DNA of 64,000 nt from Vibrio salinus (GCF_021272385.1 NZ_JAJSDZ010000009.1:930001-994000); one strand, 5' to 3'; counted from the first letter of the stretch, positions 54,921 to 64,000 are shown. The notes: generated from the letters alone by a model not told the origin. Numbers and translations: made by a program.

Positions 54921-54945
54921 CATTGTGGTGTGTATCCCCGTAAGC
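54921..54945 (+). repeat. Direct repeat flanking the cupin gene, copy 2
   Basis: CATTGTGGTGTGTATCCCCG plus TAAGC, in the same orientation as copy 1 at 54374. Confidence 0.7.
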
Positions 54946-55127
54946 ATGGTACAGCATAACTCTTATGAAATCTCGCATAAGATAAAAATACAATTCCGCC
55001 GAATAAGTGAGCGGTTTTGTCCAAATCCACGCCAATCGACCACCGATAGAAACGGTGGTCGTTAACGTTTGAGGATACTAAAAGTTATCCGAAGGGTAGA
55101 AACAAGCCTGTGGTCGTAACTCGAAAA

Positions 55128-55174
55128 TGTCCATCAACGTGTCAGCGAGATCTCCACTGTCACGAAACAGCCCC
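55128..55174 (+). repeat. 47-bp palindromic repeat, copy 2
   Basis: It starts TGTCCATCAACGTGTCAGCG and ends CACGAAACAGCCCC. It matches copy 3 at 40 of 47 positions, and both are preceded by TCGAAAA. Confidence 0.8.
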
Positions 55175-55431
55175 ATTTCATTTTGCGATTATGCTAAACC
55201 CCGTGGAATTTCCCCCTTCTCTAACACACATGCTCTATATGTTTGGTTGACTATTTTTCTTCAAATGTCATGATGAATCTTATTAGGACAATATGTTTCA
55301 CATTTGTATTCATTATCTGAAATATTGGGCAATTAATCAGGCTCTTACAGTCATCATGTCTATATTTAATCTCTGCAAAATGTGGACATTGTCCGTTGAA
55401 AAAGGACTGTTAAATACCTAAAGGAGTAAAG

Positions 55432-55704
55432 ATGTCCCTCATCGCTAACACACCTAAGCCGCCATACTACGCGGTAATTTTTACATCTCACCGCACTGAA
55501 GGTGATAGCGGTTATGGCCAAATGGCAGATCGAATGGTCGAACTAGCATCAAAACAACCAGGTTTTTTGGGCGTGGAATCGGCACGAGAGGATGTTGGAA
55601 TTACTGTTTCATATTGGTCAGATCTTGAGTCCATAAGGCAGTGGAAGGTAAATGCAGAGCACCAAGAAGCCCAAAAGCTTGGTCATGACAAATGGTATTC
55701 ATAA
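55432..55704 (+). CDS. Antibiotic biosynthesis monooxygenase (ABM) domain protein
   Basis: The protein has 90 residues with AAAGGAG upstream. YYAVIFTSHRTEGDSGYGQM and ASKQPGFLGVESAREDVGIT then SYWSDLESIRQWKVNAEHQE form the dimeric alpha-beta barrel ABM domain with its typical Trp-x-Lys/Asn-x2-H end. Members include quinol-type monooxygenases and haem-degrading proteins; the reaction here is unknown. It lies between palindromic repeat copies 2 and 3. Confidence 0.88.
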   Translation: MSLIANTPKPPYYAVIFTSHRTEGDSGYGQMADRMVELASKQPGFLGVESAREDVGITVSYWSDLESIRQWKVNAEHQEAQKLGHDKWYS

Positions 55705-55833
55705 TTCAAAACCCGTATATCGAAGGTAGAGCGCGACTACGGTATTTAACAAACCAATTAATCCGACCTCAATACGCTGCGCTCCTTTCGCGGCTTGTTG
55801 GGGCATTACTGAATTTTAGTCCTAAATCGAAAA

Positions 55834-55880
55834 TGTCCATCAACGTGTCAGCGAGCTCTTGGCTGACACGAATCTGCCCC
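55834..55880 (+). repeat. 47-bp palindromic repeat, copy 3
   Basis: The core GTGTCAGC (55847-55854) pairs perfectly with GCTGACAC. It ends GAATCTGCCCC just before the 3' end of the minus-strand EamA gene. Confidence 0.8.
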
Positions 55881-55893
55881 AAATCGGGTTAGA

Positions 55894-56868
55894 TTAAATG
55901 CTCTTGTCTACTATCTCAACGTTAGTTTGCCTTAGTTTTTTATTATTATAGGAATCGATCTTAATCCCCATATAAATACCAGATATGATCAATAAAATAG
56001 AAGAAAATTCAATTAGACTTGGTAATGCTTGATCTACTAAATAGCCATAAAACAAACTGGATAAGGTTTCGAATATAATTATTTGTCCTAATAGTGTCAC
56101 AGGAATATTTCTGGATACGTTATTCCATAGTATGGTTGATAACCACGATACAACGATTCCCAAGAATAAACTACTAAAGATATATTCATACATGACACTT
56201 GACTCAAATAATAGTGACGTGAGGTTTGGTTTACATAAAAGTAGCAGAGGTATAGCAGCAATACTTTGAATAAAACAACAGACTCCAATGGCTTCAGACC
56301 ATTGTATTGATGTTATAGACCCATTTTTTTTCAAAAATGTAACATTACTAACACCATAGAAAGTCCACAATACTAAAGAACTAAATGCAAAAACAACCCC
56401 AAGAATTATATTATTCATTTCATCTGGAGCGCTAGTAATTGAAAACTTGGATATATTAACAAGGAATAATCCTGTTAGTATTAATAATACAGGGAAAACT
56501 ATCGTATTTAATCTAACTGGTTTTTCGATAAAACAACCAATTATTATCATTGAAATAGGAATTGTTCCAACAATCAGAGTGGAAATAGTTATTCCACATA
56601 GATGTATTGCGGTTGTTAAAAATAAATAATAACCAACGTTACCAGTAAAAGCGAGTAAGAAAGCAGTTTGCCATTGTCTTTTTGTAAGTGATTGTCTAGT
56701 TTTTACTTTTGTTATATATAGAAAAACTGAAATAATTCCATAAGTCAAATAACGACCTAAGGCTATAATATTTGGATCTAAAGAAGAAAAATAATAAGGG
56801 ATTAAAAATGCGCTACCCCATATAAAATTCACAATAATTCCAAGAAAAATATAGTTACCTGAGAACAT
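55894..56868 (-). CDS. EamA/DMT family permease
   Basis: The protein has 324 residues with ten hydrophobic helices in two repeats; the first opens NYIFLGIIVNFIWGSAFLIP. The gene is markedly AT-rich compared with the upstream genes of the same strand. It is the last gene after the regulator, aminotransferase and ornithine cyclodeaminase-like genes, 81 bp after the latter. It probably exports or imports the amine or amino acid handled by that set. Confidence 0.83.
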   Translation of the reverse strand: MFSGNYIFLGIIVNFIWGSAFLIPYYFSSLDPNIIALGRYLTYGIISVFLYITKVKTRQSLTKRQWQTAFLLAFTGNVGYYLFLTTAIHLCGITISTLIVGTIPISMIIIGCFIEKPVRLNTIVFPVLLILTGLFLVNISKFSITSAPDEMNNIILGVVFAFSSLVLWTFYGVSNVTFLKKNGSITSIQWSEAIGVCCFIQSIAAIPLLLLCKPNLTSLLFESSVMYEYIFSSLFLGIVVSWLSTILWNNVSRNIPVTLLGQIIIFETLSSLFYGYLVDQALPSLIEFSSILLIISGIYMGIKIDSYNNKKLRQTNVEIVDKSI

Positions 56869-56949
56869 AGAAACCTCATGATTCTATAGAACGCCTAATG
56901 GTCAGTTATCTGCTACTTAGAAGCTAGAATGATTGTTTATATGGAAACA

Positions 56950-57933
56950 CTATTGCAAGCAATCTTTGCATTTCAATTTATCAACAACCAAACTGGCAAT
57001 TGCTAAGTCTTGTGCTCCGATACCAGTCAAATCAACAACAGTTATTTTGGCTGATGTAAAGTCTGCTTCTGGATTCTTTCCTGCCAAAAGATGTGGAAGT
57101 GAAATATCAGAGTCCTCTTTTACCAATTTTTCCCGTACAGTTACGCCAAAATCACCATGATGAAGACACTGCTGATGGTTATCAGTCACTATATAATCAG
57201 CGTCAGCCAAGATTTGAGGGTCAATTTCGTTCTTACCTGGGCTATCAGCTCCCACCGCTATAATATGTAGACTCTCTGGTAAGTCGTCTTTGGTAACAAT
57301 TGGCTGTGTAGCTGGTGTTATGGTCACTAGGATCTGGCTTACCTCGCATACTTCCTTGGCTGAATGCATAGCTACAGCAGTTACATCGAAGTCACGGTTT
57401 AACCTTTCACATAACTCAACACTCGAATCATAGGATCGTCCAGCTACAGCAATGCGCTTTAAGCCCATATGCTGGGTAATAAATGAAGCCTGCCAATATG
57501 CCTGAGTTCCTGTTCCAATGATGCCAACGCAAGCTTCTTTATCTACGGTTTTTAAAGATGCAGCCAATGCACCCGCTGCGGCAGTGCGAATCTGAGTTAA
57601 CCAACCGTCATCATTCAACATTGCTATAGGGCGACCAGTTTCAGACGACATAACCAAGCTAAGCCCACTATTTGCTGGTAAGCTTTTCTCGGTATTCTTA
57701 TAGAAACCAGACGCAATTTTAATAACATAGTAAGGGTGTTGACCCTTTTGAGCTGCCTTTACATGGCAATCACCAAAGAAGCTACCATCGCTTTCGTTAA
57801 ACAACATTTGCATTGGTTGTGGTTGGCTGACCAACCCTGCCGAGAATGACACAAATGCATCTCGTACAGACTCAATTGCTTCTGGTAACGAGACTAAGGA
57901 TTTAATATCTTCTAGCGGGACAATGACCATCAT
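56950..57933 (-). CDS. Ornithine cyclodeaminase/mu-crystallin family protein
   Basis: The protein has 327 residues. The NAD(P) Rossmann motif is VGIIGTGTQAYWQA, preceded by LTQIRTAAAGALAA, both typical of the family. Members act as ornithine cyclodeaminases, ketimine (pyrroline/piperideine 2-carboxylate) reductases or related enzymes. The start codon follows the aminotransferase stop directly. With the aminotransferase it could interconvert a 2-oxo or cyclic imino acid and its amino acid. Confidence 0.88.
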   Translation of the reverse strand: MMVIVPLEDIKSLVSLPEAIESVRDAFVSFSAGLVSQPQPMQMLFNESDGSFFGDCHVKAAQKGQHPYYVIKIASGFYKNTEKSLPANSGLSLVMSSETGRPIAMLNDDGWLTQIRTAAAGALAASLKTVDKEACVGIIGTGTQAYWQASFITQHMGLKRIAVAGRSYDSSVELCERLNRDFDVTAVAMHSAKEVCEVSQILVTITPATQPIVTKDDLPESLHIIAVGADSPGKNEIDPQILADADYIVTDNHQQCLHHGDFGVTVREKLVKEDSDISLPHLLAGKNPEADFTSAKITVVDLTGIGAQDLAIASLVVDKLKCKDCLQ

Positions 57934-59112
57934 TTACTTCCTAGCGTAGTCAGCGTAGTGCTTTTCAAAATGTTTGCGCATAGCGGCTAAACCATCTTTG
58001 AAAATTTTGGCACGACCAAAACCAATTCTAAATCTATCCTTTGAAACATCTGTTAGTTCAGACATATAAATAGAAGATGGCAACAGAAGAACACCACTTT
58101 CCTCAACTAAAGAGCGGCAGAATTCCTCGACACTTCCTGGTCCTGTGTAACGTGGAAAAGCGATACAACCACCTAAAGGACGTTGCCACTCTACAAGTCC
58201 TGGGAAGTCTTCGAACAGAGCTTCTAACTCAAGGACATTTTCCAGCATCATGGCACGATTACGAGATAGAATAGTATCTCTGTTCTTGAGCGCAATTAGG
58301 GATAACACCTCCGACGGAGCAGAGTTACAGATAGACAAGTAATGTTTATAGCGCTCTACTCTTAGTAGAACTTCTTTGTCCTTAGATGCCATCCAACCAA
58401 TTCGAAGGCCTGGTAGCCCGTATGCTTTGGACATAACATTTAGCGAAATACCTTTCTCGTATATATCAGCTATTTGTGGCATTCGAACTTCTGGGTCTAG
58501 CTCGACACCTCGATAAACCTCATCAGACAGAATGTAGATCCCGTGGTCTCTACAGACCTGAATAAGATCATCCATCTCTTCTTTTCCCATTATGTATCCA
58601 GTTGGATTATGTGGGAAATTGAGACTAATCAGCTTAGTGTTTGGACGAATAGCTGCCTTTATATCTTCGATATCAAGATGCCATCCGCCTTTCTTGCTGG
58701 TGTTTTCACGAAGAGGAACGCCAGTAACATCACAAATGGTTAGTGGTATTGTTTCAGCACTCTGATAGTTTGGGGTTGGAACGATAACGTGATCTCTGCT
58801 TGTAAGCATACATTTAGCCAGTGCATATAAGCCTTCCCCTGCTCCTGCAAGACACAAAACCTCATCGGGGTTTATGGTCTGATACGTATTAGCAATCTCT
58901 TGTCTTAGTTCAGCTGATCCCCAAGTTGGTGTATATCCTAACCAAAGGTTTTCAAAAGCTGCACGATCCTCTTCAGTAGCCATCGAAAGTAGATCATTAA
59001 CAGTCATACTTTCTAGGTCTGATGCAGTCATGTGGTGCTCAGCCGTAAATTCCCATTCTGAGAAATAGACCTCTAGTTCAAAATCTCTCATTGGCTTTGG
59101 TTTAGTAATCAT
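57934..59112 (-). CDS. Class I/II PLP-dependent aminotransferase
   Basis: The protein has 392 residues. The PLP Lys lies in SLNVMSKAYGLPGLRIGWMAS. Other landmarks are LNFPHNPTGYIM (Asn, Pro) and YILSDEVYRGVE (Asp, Tyr). It likely works on an amino acid taken up or sensed by the adjacent system. It starts 12 bp after the DauR-like gene, forming one operon. Confidence 0.9.
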   Translation of the reverse strand: MITKPKPMRDFELEVYFSEWEFTAEHHMTASDLESMTVNDLLSMATEEDRAAFENLWLGYTPTWGSAELRQEIANTYQTINPDEVLCLAGAGEGLYALAKCMLTSRDHVIVPTPNYQSAETIPLTICDVTGVPLRENTSKKGGWHLDIEDIKAAIRPNTKLISLNFPHNPTGYIMGKEEMDDLIQVCRDHGIYILSDEVYRGVELDPEVRMPQIADIYEKGISLNVMSKAYGLPGLRIGWMASKDKEVLLRVERYKHYLSICNSAPSEVLSLIALKNRDTILSRNRAMMLENVLELEALFEDFPGLVEWQRPLGGCIAFPRYTGPGSVEEFCRSLVEESGVLLLPSSIYMSELTDVSKDRFRIGFGRAKIFKDGLAAMRKHFEKHYADYARK

Positions 59113-59124
59113 TGTGTGTACCTG

Positions 59125-59748
59125 TTAGTTATCTTCTGGCTGCTTTACTGTTTTCAATAATTGATAAAAGCCAGCTCTTGATATACCTAAAGCTTCTGCT
59201 ACATATTCAGCAGAGCCTCTATATGAAAAAATGTCAGCGACAAAAAGGTTTCGTATTATTTCTATCCGATCCTCTTTTTTAGTTTGTGCCAGTCGAACGC
59301 CTCTTTTTTGGACAGTTTCAGCAATGATTAAATTTGCATTCTCACGCCAATCACTGATCACGAATGCACTGTGTTTTTGTGCATCCACAGTGATCAGTTT
59401 TTGCAAGTGATTGAGAGAAAGCTCTAGTCCATCTACTTGCATATTGATGCACAAGAGGCCTACTGGTGAGCCGTTTTTATCAGTCAACAGTGAAGAAACT
59501 GACTTCAACTTCGAGCCATCAGGATTAGACTTCCTGTAAGGCCCAATCACGTTATTGTTGTCTAGCTCTTTTTCGTAGTTTTCCGTTTCTAGTTGTGAAT
59601 TGTCTCCTACCTTTCGAGGGGTAAAAGCATTCTCAATATGGAAAACCGTATTTGTCTTCAGATCATGAATCACGACTTCGACTAGGCCTGGCAACAGGGC
59701 ACTAAGCGCTTTAGTTATTGGAATATATTGTTCTAAAATACTAGCCAT
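59125..59748 (-). CDS. YheO/DauR-like regulator (PAS_6 plus HTH_22)
   Basis: The protein has 207 residues. The N-terminal YheO-like PAS domain covers 1-115 (LPGLVEVVIHDLKTNTVFHIEN, GPYRKSNPDGSKLKSVSSLL). The C-terminal HTH ends with IFSYRGSAEYVAEALGISRAGFYQLLK. DauR of Pseudomonas controls D-arginine catabolism, and other members control amino-acid catabolic genes. As first gene of the operon it is probably the local ligand-responsive regulator. Confidence 0.88.
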   Translation of the reverse strand: MASILEQYIPITKALSALLPGLVEVVIHDLKTNTVFHIENAFTPRKVGDNSQLETENYEKELDNNNVIGPYRKSNPDGSKLKSVSSLLTDKNGSPVGLLCINMQVDGLELSLNHLQKLITVDAQKHSAFVISDWRENANLIIAETVQKRGVRLAQTKKEDRIEIIRNLFVADIFSYRGSAEYVAEALGISRAGFYQLLKTVKQPEDN

Positions 59749-60255
59749 TTATACACTTTGTCCAAAAATAGATAAATTATCTTACTAGATTTTTTCGGCT
59801 TTTACAAATCTAGTCGATTTTTATTAACATCGAATAAATCAAACCTGCCAATTTGCAGTACGAGAACTAAACCAGTGAGAGCTGGAAAATATTTAGCCCA
59901 CTTGCTATCTGAATGGTTTTAAGTCTCTAATAAACAATGACTTTCACATTCGAGATTGAGAGGCTCATCCTGCAAGCTAAATTACAGTTAGGTGCTTTAA
60001 AAGATTGGGCTAGACAGATCGCTATGAACGAATGCTAAGTAAGCTCTATATGATTCAGAAAGGAGGAATAGGATGGCGCTTGTTATTATTACTTTTTCTA
60101 ACTGATTTGCGTAAAATTAGGCTGATTATTCTAAATCGTTTATGTCCAGAAACGTGTTTGAACCAGACACTGAAATATCTCCCTATATCAACACTGCCGG
60201 AACTATTATAAAATACAGCTCTATGGTTAGATTTTTACAGTGACAAAGGAGAAAT
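59749..60255. other. Intergenic stretch without a convincing gene
   Basis: Promoters of two divergent regulator genes must lie here. A 33-codon frame from 59937 (MTFTFEIERLILQAKLQLGA) lacks a ribosome site and may be a relic. Near 60143, TGTCCAGAAACGTGT resembles the start of the 47-bp repeats but the rest is diverged. Confidence 0.45.
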
Positions 60256-61191
60256 ATGCTGCAGAGAGCGAGTCAAATGTATATGTTTCATATCCTTGAA
60301 ACGACGGGCAGTTTTACAAAAGCGGCTGCAAAATTAGATGTTTCTACCTCTCATGTCAGTAAGCAGCTTACTCTTTTAGAAAATGAGTTAGGTATTCAGT
60401 TAGTCCAAAGAACAACCCGTAATCTGATCCTGACCGAAGAGGGCAGAAAATTTGCGGCGTTTTGTACTCAAATATTTGACTCTGTTCAAAATGCACAAGC
60501 GCAGATAACGGATGATAGGGACCATATATCCGGTACTGTAAAACTGGCCCTTTCCCGCTCCTTTGGTACGCTGCATGTGATACCGGTTCTGGACCGTATG
60601 CAGAAGCGTTACCGAACGTTAAACTTTGAGATAACCTTGTATGATCAAAAGGTGAATATGCTGGAGGAAGATATCGATTTATGGATTACCACGCATGAGA
60701 GCCTGCCTGACGGCTACGTCGCTCAGAGGATTACGGATACAAACTTTGTATTGTGCGCAGCCCCTGACTACCTGGAGGCGAATTCTGTCCCTCATCATCC
60801 TAACGATTTGTTAAATCACAACTGCATCATATATCACAGCAAAGAGAGCAGCTTTGGTGTGTGGCCATTCAGGCGGGGCCCGGAGCAGGTGGATATCCAT
60901 GTATCCGGTAATTATCGTGTTGATCTGTCAGAAGCGGTCAGGGACGCGGTTATCGCCGGAAGGGGCATTGGTTACATAGCAACTTATTTACTTTCCAATG
61001 AGTTTGAAGAAGGGAAACTTATCCAGCTACTTCCTGACTGGAAACCGACTCAGGAACTGCCGGTATATGCGGTATATCCCAGAAGAAGGCATCTTCCGCT
61101 AAGATTAAGTACGCTTATTTCGTCTCTCAAAGAGCACATCGGCTCGCCTTCTTATTGGGATAAGCAGTTGGATAAATGGGTTCGGATATAA
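60256..61191 (+). CDS. LysR family transcriptional regulator
   Basis: The protein has 311 residues; AAAGGAG lies 7 bp upstream. The HTH is TGSFTKAAAKLDVSTSHVSKQLTLLENELGI. The effector domain has the HISGTVKLALSRSFG opening and LPLRLSTLISSLKEH end of the CrgA/AaeR-like group. It precedes deoC by 259 bp but need not regulate it. A 9-bp hairpin follows. Confidence 0.88.
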   Translation: MLQRASQMYMFHILETTGSFTKAAAKLDVSTSHVSKQLTLLENELGIQLVQRTTRNLILTEEGRKFAAFCTQIFDSVQNAQAQITDDRDHISGTVKLALSRSFGTLHVIPVLDRMQKRYRTLNFEITLYDQKVNMLEEDIDLWITTHESLPDGYVAQRITDTNFVLCAAPDYLEANSVPHHPNDLLNHNCIIYHSKESSFGVWPFRRGPEQVDIHVSGNYRVDLSEAVRDAVIAGRGIGYIATYLLSNEFEEGKLIQLLPDWKPTQELPVYAVYPRRRHLPLRLSTLISSLKEHIGSPSYWDKQLDKWVRI

Positions 61192-61230
61192 CCGTGATAG
61201 CTGAGGTGTTTGATCCGAGAAACGTCGACA

Positions 61231-61258
61231 CAGGCTTCTGAGTCACCAGAGAAGCCTG
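61231..61258 (+). terminator. Hairpin after the LysR gene
   Basis: CAGGCTTCT (61231-61239) pairs with AGAAGCCTG (61250-61258). No T-run follows, so the termination role is uncertain. Confidence 0.45.
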
Positions 61259-61450
61259 AGACCATATCCTGCTGTTTATAAATCACTGTTTCCGTCAGGA
61301 AAAAATCCTTATCTGAATGGCTATTTATCCCATCCTCTTTTTTTTCTATTTTCTTTGTCAGGATAGGATACCAGTCTGAGTCATTTTATGATCGGTTAAT
61401 TCGTGTAACTGGTATTAACCCGCCCACTAATTTATTACCTGGAGATAAAA

Positions 61451-62227
61451 ATGAGTGATTTAAAATCAGTCGCGTTGAAAGCACTTAAGCTGATGGATCT
61501 TACTACTCTGAATGAGGACGATACCGATCAGAAAGTTATCGAGCTGTGCAAAGCGGCTAAGTCCCCGGTTGGCAATACGGCGGCGGTTTGCATTTACCCG
61601 CGATTTATACCGATTGCTAAGAAAACCCTGCGCGAGCAATGCACACCGGACATTCGTATTGCCACCGTGACGAATTTCCCCCATGGAAATAGCGACATCG
61701 ATATTGCCGTTGCAGAGACCAAAGCCGCTATCGCTTATGGCGCTGATGAAGTGGACGTTGTGTTTCCTTACAGGACATTGATTGCCGGCGATGAAAGCTG
61801 CGGCTATGAACTGGTCAAGGCGTGCAAACAAGCCTGTGGTGAAAAGCTTCTGAAAGTTATTATCGAAACCGGTGAACTGGAGAAGCCGGAACGGATCAAA
61901 CGTGCCTCTGAAATTGCGATTCAGGCTGGCGCTGATTTTATCAAAACCTCTACCGGCAAGGTCGCGGTGAATGCCACCCCGGAAGCAGCCCGCATTATGC
62001 TGGAAGTAATTCGCGATATGAAGGTCTCTGATAAGGTGGGCTTTAAGCCGGCGGGTGGCGTTAAAACAGCCGAAGATGCGAATGCGTATCTGACCATGGC
62101 TGACGATATTCTGGGTAAGGGCTGGGCCGACAAAATGCACTACCGGTTCGGGGCTTCCAGTTTATTGACCAATCTGCTTAATACGCTGGAAATCACAAAA
62201 GAAAGCGCTGACCCATCGTCCTACTAA
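61451..62227 (+). CDS. deoC: Deoxyribose-phosphate aldolase
   Basis: The protein has 258 residues, full length. The Schiff-base Lys lies in [20 protein letters not shown]. Other landmarks are [22 protein letters not shown] and [11 protein letters not shown]. It splits deoxyribose 5-phosphate into glyceraldehyde 3-phosphate and acetaldehyde in deoxynucleoside catabolism. It is 77 bp upstream of deoA. Confidence 0.96.
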   Translation: MSDLKSVALKALKLMDLTTLNEDDTDQKVIELCKAAKSPVGNTAAVCIYPRFIPIAKKTLREQCTPDIRIATVTNFPHGNSDIDIAVAETKAAIAYGADEVDVVFPYRTLIAGDESCGYELVKACKQACGEKLLKVIIETGELEKPERIKRASEIAIQAGADFIKTSTGKVAVNATPEAARIMLEVIRDMKVSDKVGFKPAGGVKTAEDANAYLTMADDILGKGWADKMHYRFGASSLLTNLLNTLEITKESADPSSY

Positions 62228-62304
62228 TAGCGATGTGTGTCTGACACCCTGTACTGAAACCCTACATTCAAATGCTCTTAAATACGAAGAGCTCAGGAGT
62301 CTAT

Positions 62305-63636
62305 ATGTTTTTGCCTCAGGAAATTATCCGTAAAAAACGTGATGGAGAAATCTTAACCCGTGAAGAGATCCGCTTTTTCATTCAGGGCGTTGCCGATAAT
62401 ACGATCTCAGAGAGCCAGATTGGCGCCTTTGCTATGGCGATGTTCTTTAATGACATGACGATGGAAGAGCGTACCGATCTTACCTGCGCGATGCGGGATT
62501 CCGGTATGGTCATTAACTGGGAACACATGAGCTTTGATGGTCCGGTTGTGGATAAGCATTCGACGGGCGGTGTCGGTGACGTGACCTCACTGATGCTGGG
62601 TCCCATGGTGGCGGCCTGCGGTGGTTATGTTCCGATGATTTCCGGAAGGGGGTTGGGTCACACCGGTGGCACGCTGGACAAACTTGAATCCATTCCCGGG
62701 TATAACATTACTCCGGATACGGAAACATTTCGCTCCGTTACTCAGGAAGCGGGGGTGGCGGTGATAGGGCAGACCGGCAATCTGGCTCCTGCCGATAAAC
62801 GGATTTATGCGGTGAGGGATATCACCGCAACGGTCGACAATATTTCGTTGATCACAAGCTCCATCCTGTCCAAAAAGCTGGCCGCGGGGTTGGATTCTCT
62901 GGTGATGGACATCAAGGTTGGCTCCGGAGCCTTCATGCCTACGTATGAAAAGTCCGAAGAGCTTGCCAAATCAATTGTTGCTGTTGCCAATGGGGCCGGA
63001 ACCAAAACAACGGCAATCCTGACCGATATGAATCAGGTTTTGGCTTCCTCTGCGGGTAATGCGCTTGAAGTCCGTGAAGCGGTTCGTTTCCTTACCGGCG
63101 ACTACCGAAACCCACGGCTGTTTGAGGTAACCATGGCCCTGAGTGCGGAAATGCTGGTACTGGGGAATCTGGCGGAGACGACTGCAGATGCCAGAGACAA
63201 ACTGCAAACCGTTCTGGATAATGGCCGGGCTGCTGAGTGTTTTAACATCATGGTGGCAAGGCTGGGAGGCCCGGCAGACTTTACCGGAAACTACGAGGCT
63301 TATCTGGACAAAGCGGACGTTATCAAACCGGTTTACGCTAAGGTGGATGGCATTGTGTCTGCGATGGACACCCGTGCGATCGGCATGGCCGTTGTGAGTA
63401 TGGGAGGGGGACGACGGGTTCCAACAGATAACATTGACTATGCGGTTGGGTTTGACCAGTTTATAAAACTGGGCGAAGTGGCCAGCCGGGATAAGCCGCT
63501 GGCTGTTATCCATGCCCGCAGTGAAGCTCAGTGGGCTGAGGCAGCTTCTGCGTTGCAGCAGGCGATAACCGTCGGACCGGATGCCTATATCGCGACGCCT
63601 GATATATACCGCCAGATTCGGGCGGAAGAGGTTTAA
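62305..63636 (+). CDS. deoA: Thymidine phosphorylase
   Basis: The protein has 443 residues from the ATG at 62305 (GGAGT upstream); the frame's earlier ATG at 62272 has no ribosome site. The phosphate/pyrimidine motif [20 protein letters not shown] and [20 protein letters not shown] are diagnostic. It cleaves thymidine with phosphate to thymine and deoxyribose 1-phosphate. The usual deoB/deoD partners do not follow directly; a convergent DeoR-family gene does. Confidence 0.96.
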   Translation: MFLPQEIIRKKRDGEILTREEIRFFIQGVADNTISESQIGAFAMAMFFNDMTMEERTDLTCAMRDSGMVINWEHMSFDGPVVDKHSTGGVGDVTSLMLGPMVAACGGYVPMISGRGLGHTGGTLDKLESIPGYNITPDTETFRSVTQEAGVAVIGQTGNLAPADKRIYAVRDITATVDNISLITSSILSKKLAAGLDSLVMDIKVGSGAFMPTYEKSEELAKSIVAVANGAGTKTTAILTDMNQVLASSAGNALEVREAVRFLTGDYRNPRLFEVTMALSAEMLVLGNLAETTADARDKLQTVLDNGRAAECFNIMVARLGGPADFTGNYEAYLDKADVIKPVYAKVDGIVSAMDTRAIGMAVVSMGGGRRVPTDNIDYAVGFDQFIKLGEVASRDKPLAVIHARSEAQWAEAASALQQAITVGPDAYIATPDIYRQIRAEEV

Positions 63637-63778
63637 TGGCTAACATGATAAGAAAGGTAGACTTTCAATCCGGTCGAAAGTATCTGCTTTCAACTGAGAA
63701 AACAGACACTGATTTTCCTGACGGCGAGAATAAAAACCGGAAGCCTTTGCTGTGGTTTGCTTTATCATTTTTGGGGCA

Positions 63779-64000
63779 TCATGTCATGTCTGGCCGGATG
63801 ACATCAATTCCCCTTTTCTGTAAATCTTCAACAATCTGAGCGGGTAAATCCAAATCAGAAATAATGTAATGAAAGACGCCTATAGGTAGGGCATGAAAAG
63901 GGGCTACTTTCCCAAATTTTGATGAATCTGAAATGAGGTAGCATTTATTTGCAACTTCTGTGATCGTTTTTTTTACAATGACTTTATTTTCACTTGGTGT
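63779..64000 (-). CDS. DeoR family regulator, C-terminal end (gene continues beyond the window)
   Basis: The minus strand reads from the window edge NKVIVKKTITEVANKCYLIS, then DSSKFGKVAPFHALPIGVFH and DLDLPAQIVEDLQKRGIDVIRP to a TGA at 63779. This is the end of the DeoR sensor domain, where DSSKFGK is a typical motif. The 5' part with the HTH lies outside. It may repress the deo genes or a neighbouring sugar locus. Confidence 0.78.
   Translation of the reverse strand, partial: TPSENKVIVKKTITEVANKCYLISDSSKFGKVAPFHALPIGVFHYIISDLDLPAQIVEDLQKRGIDVIRPDMT

Larger units (their letters stand above)
54780..55431. other. Gene-free accessory stretch with repeats
   Basis: It contains the second cupin-flanking repeat (54921-54945), a hairpin CGACCACCG/CGGTGGTCG (55037-55061) and palindromic repeat copy 2 (55128-55174). 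An 81-codon open frame at 54790-55035 on the minus strand crosses these repeats and lacks protein-like character. Confidence 0.5.

Noticed and set aside
54790..55035. 81-codon minus-strand open frame
   Set aside because: It runs through repeat and hairpin sequence and reads like translated non-coding DNA.
53848..55890. Integron cassette array with attC sites
   Set aside because: Single matches to RYYYAAC and GTTRRRY exist, but the halves do not fold into an attC structure and no integrase is present; the repeats are reported as a dispersed family instead.
59937..60038. 33-codon frame in the regulator intergenic region
   Set aside because: No ribosome site; resembles a relic at best, with no identifiable family.
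63636..63839. 67-codon frame after deoA
   Set aside because: It starts at the deoA stop without a ribosome site and overlaps the real minus-strand DeoR-family gene end.

Overview
The window reads as chromosome of a marine-type Gammaproteobacterium, most like the Vibrionaceae or close relatives. Reasons: the mtlA-mtlD-mtlR order, a DeoR-type regulator directly upstream of glmS, a short bacterial 4.5S RNA (ffs), a tesB gene near an alkyltransferase-like gene, and many divergent LysR/transporter pairs. Base composition is moderate, with clearly more AT-rich accessory stretches (about 10.6-16.5 kb, 46.9-49.4 kb and 53.8-60.2 kb). Everything here comes from reading sequence; no database search was run.

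Layout. 0.1-10.4 kb: TetR plus MFS/acyltransferase fusion, Tim44-like membrane protein, LysR/EamA pair, DUF1244, Lrp regulator, a 37-residue membrane peptide missed by ordinary gene length cut-offs, tesB, an alkyltransferase-like DNA repair protein, and a two-sensor-domain diguanylate cyclase. 10.5 kb: ffs. 10.6-16.3 kb: a decayed Tn7-like element lodged immediately 3' of ffs. It has three TnsB-type sites at each end in inverted orientation, a stub of a tnsA-like gene cut by an IS630 insertion, IS debris, and a heat-shock cargo of groES-groEL-hsp20 with sigma-32-type promoters and a ROSE-like thermometer. 16.5-19.9 kb: non-oxidative hydroxyarylic acid decarboxylase (UbiX/UbiD/small subunit) with a divergent MarR gene, two perfect MarR-type operators and a probable LpdD-like prFMN chaperone.

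20-27 kb: DUF1289, iron-sulfur photolyase coupled to an SDR gene, a cyanide-insensitive type bd oxidase operon with a DUF2474 peptide, a broken LysR gene and a YbaK-type deacylase. 27-39.5 kb: small unknowns, an XRE regulator overlapping a VUT-family transporter, YjdM, a substrate-binding protein paired with a diguanylate cyclase, NfeD/QmcA, EthD, a penicillin acylase family enzyme without signal peptide, and LysE/LysR. 39.7-46.7 kb: mannitol operon with CRP-like sites, DeoR regulator, glmS.

47-60 kb is accessory: an unknown membrane protein, an intact IS5-family element that rewrote the last codons of an ABC ATPase gene, an amino-acid ABC transporter with a C-S lyase and LysR regulator, a cupin and a monooxygenase gene set among dispersed palindromic repeats, and a DauR-like regulator/aminotransferase/ornithine cyclodeaminase-like/EamA operon. 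60-64 kb: LysR, deoC-deoA, and the 3' end of a DeoR-family gene.

The most notable system is the ffs-associated Tn7-like remnant carrying a chaperone island. Known type I-F3 CRISPR-associated Tn7 elements use ffs as an attachment site, so this looks like a relic or non-autonomous member of that group with proteostasis cargo.
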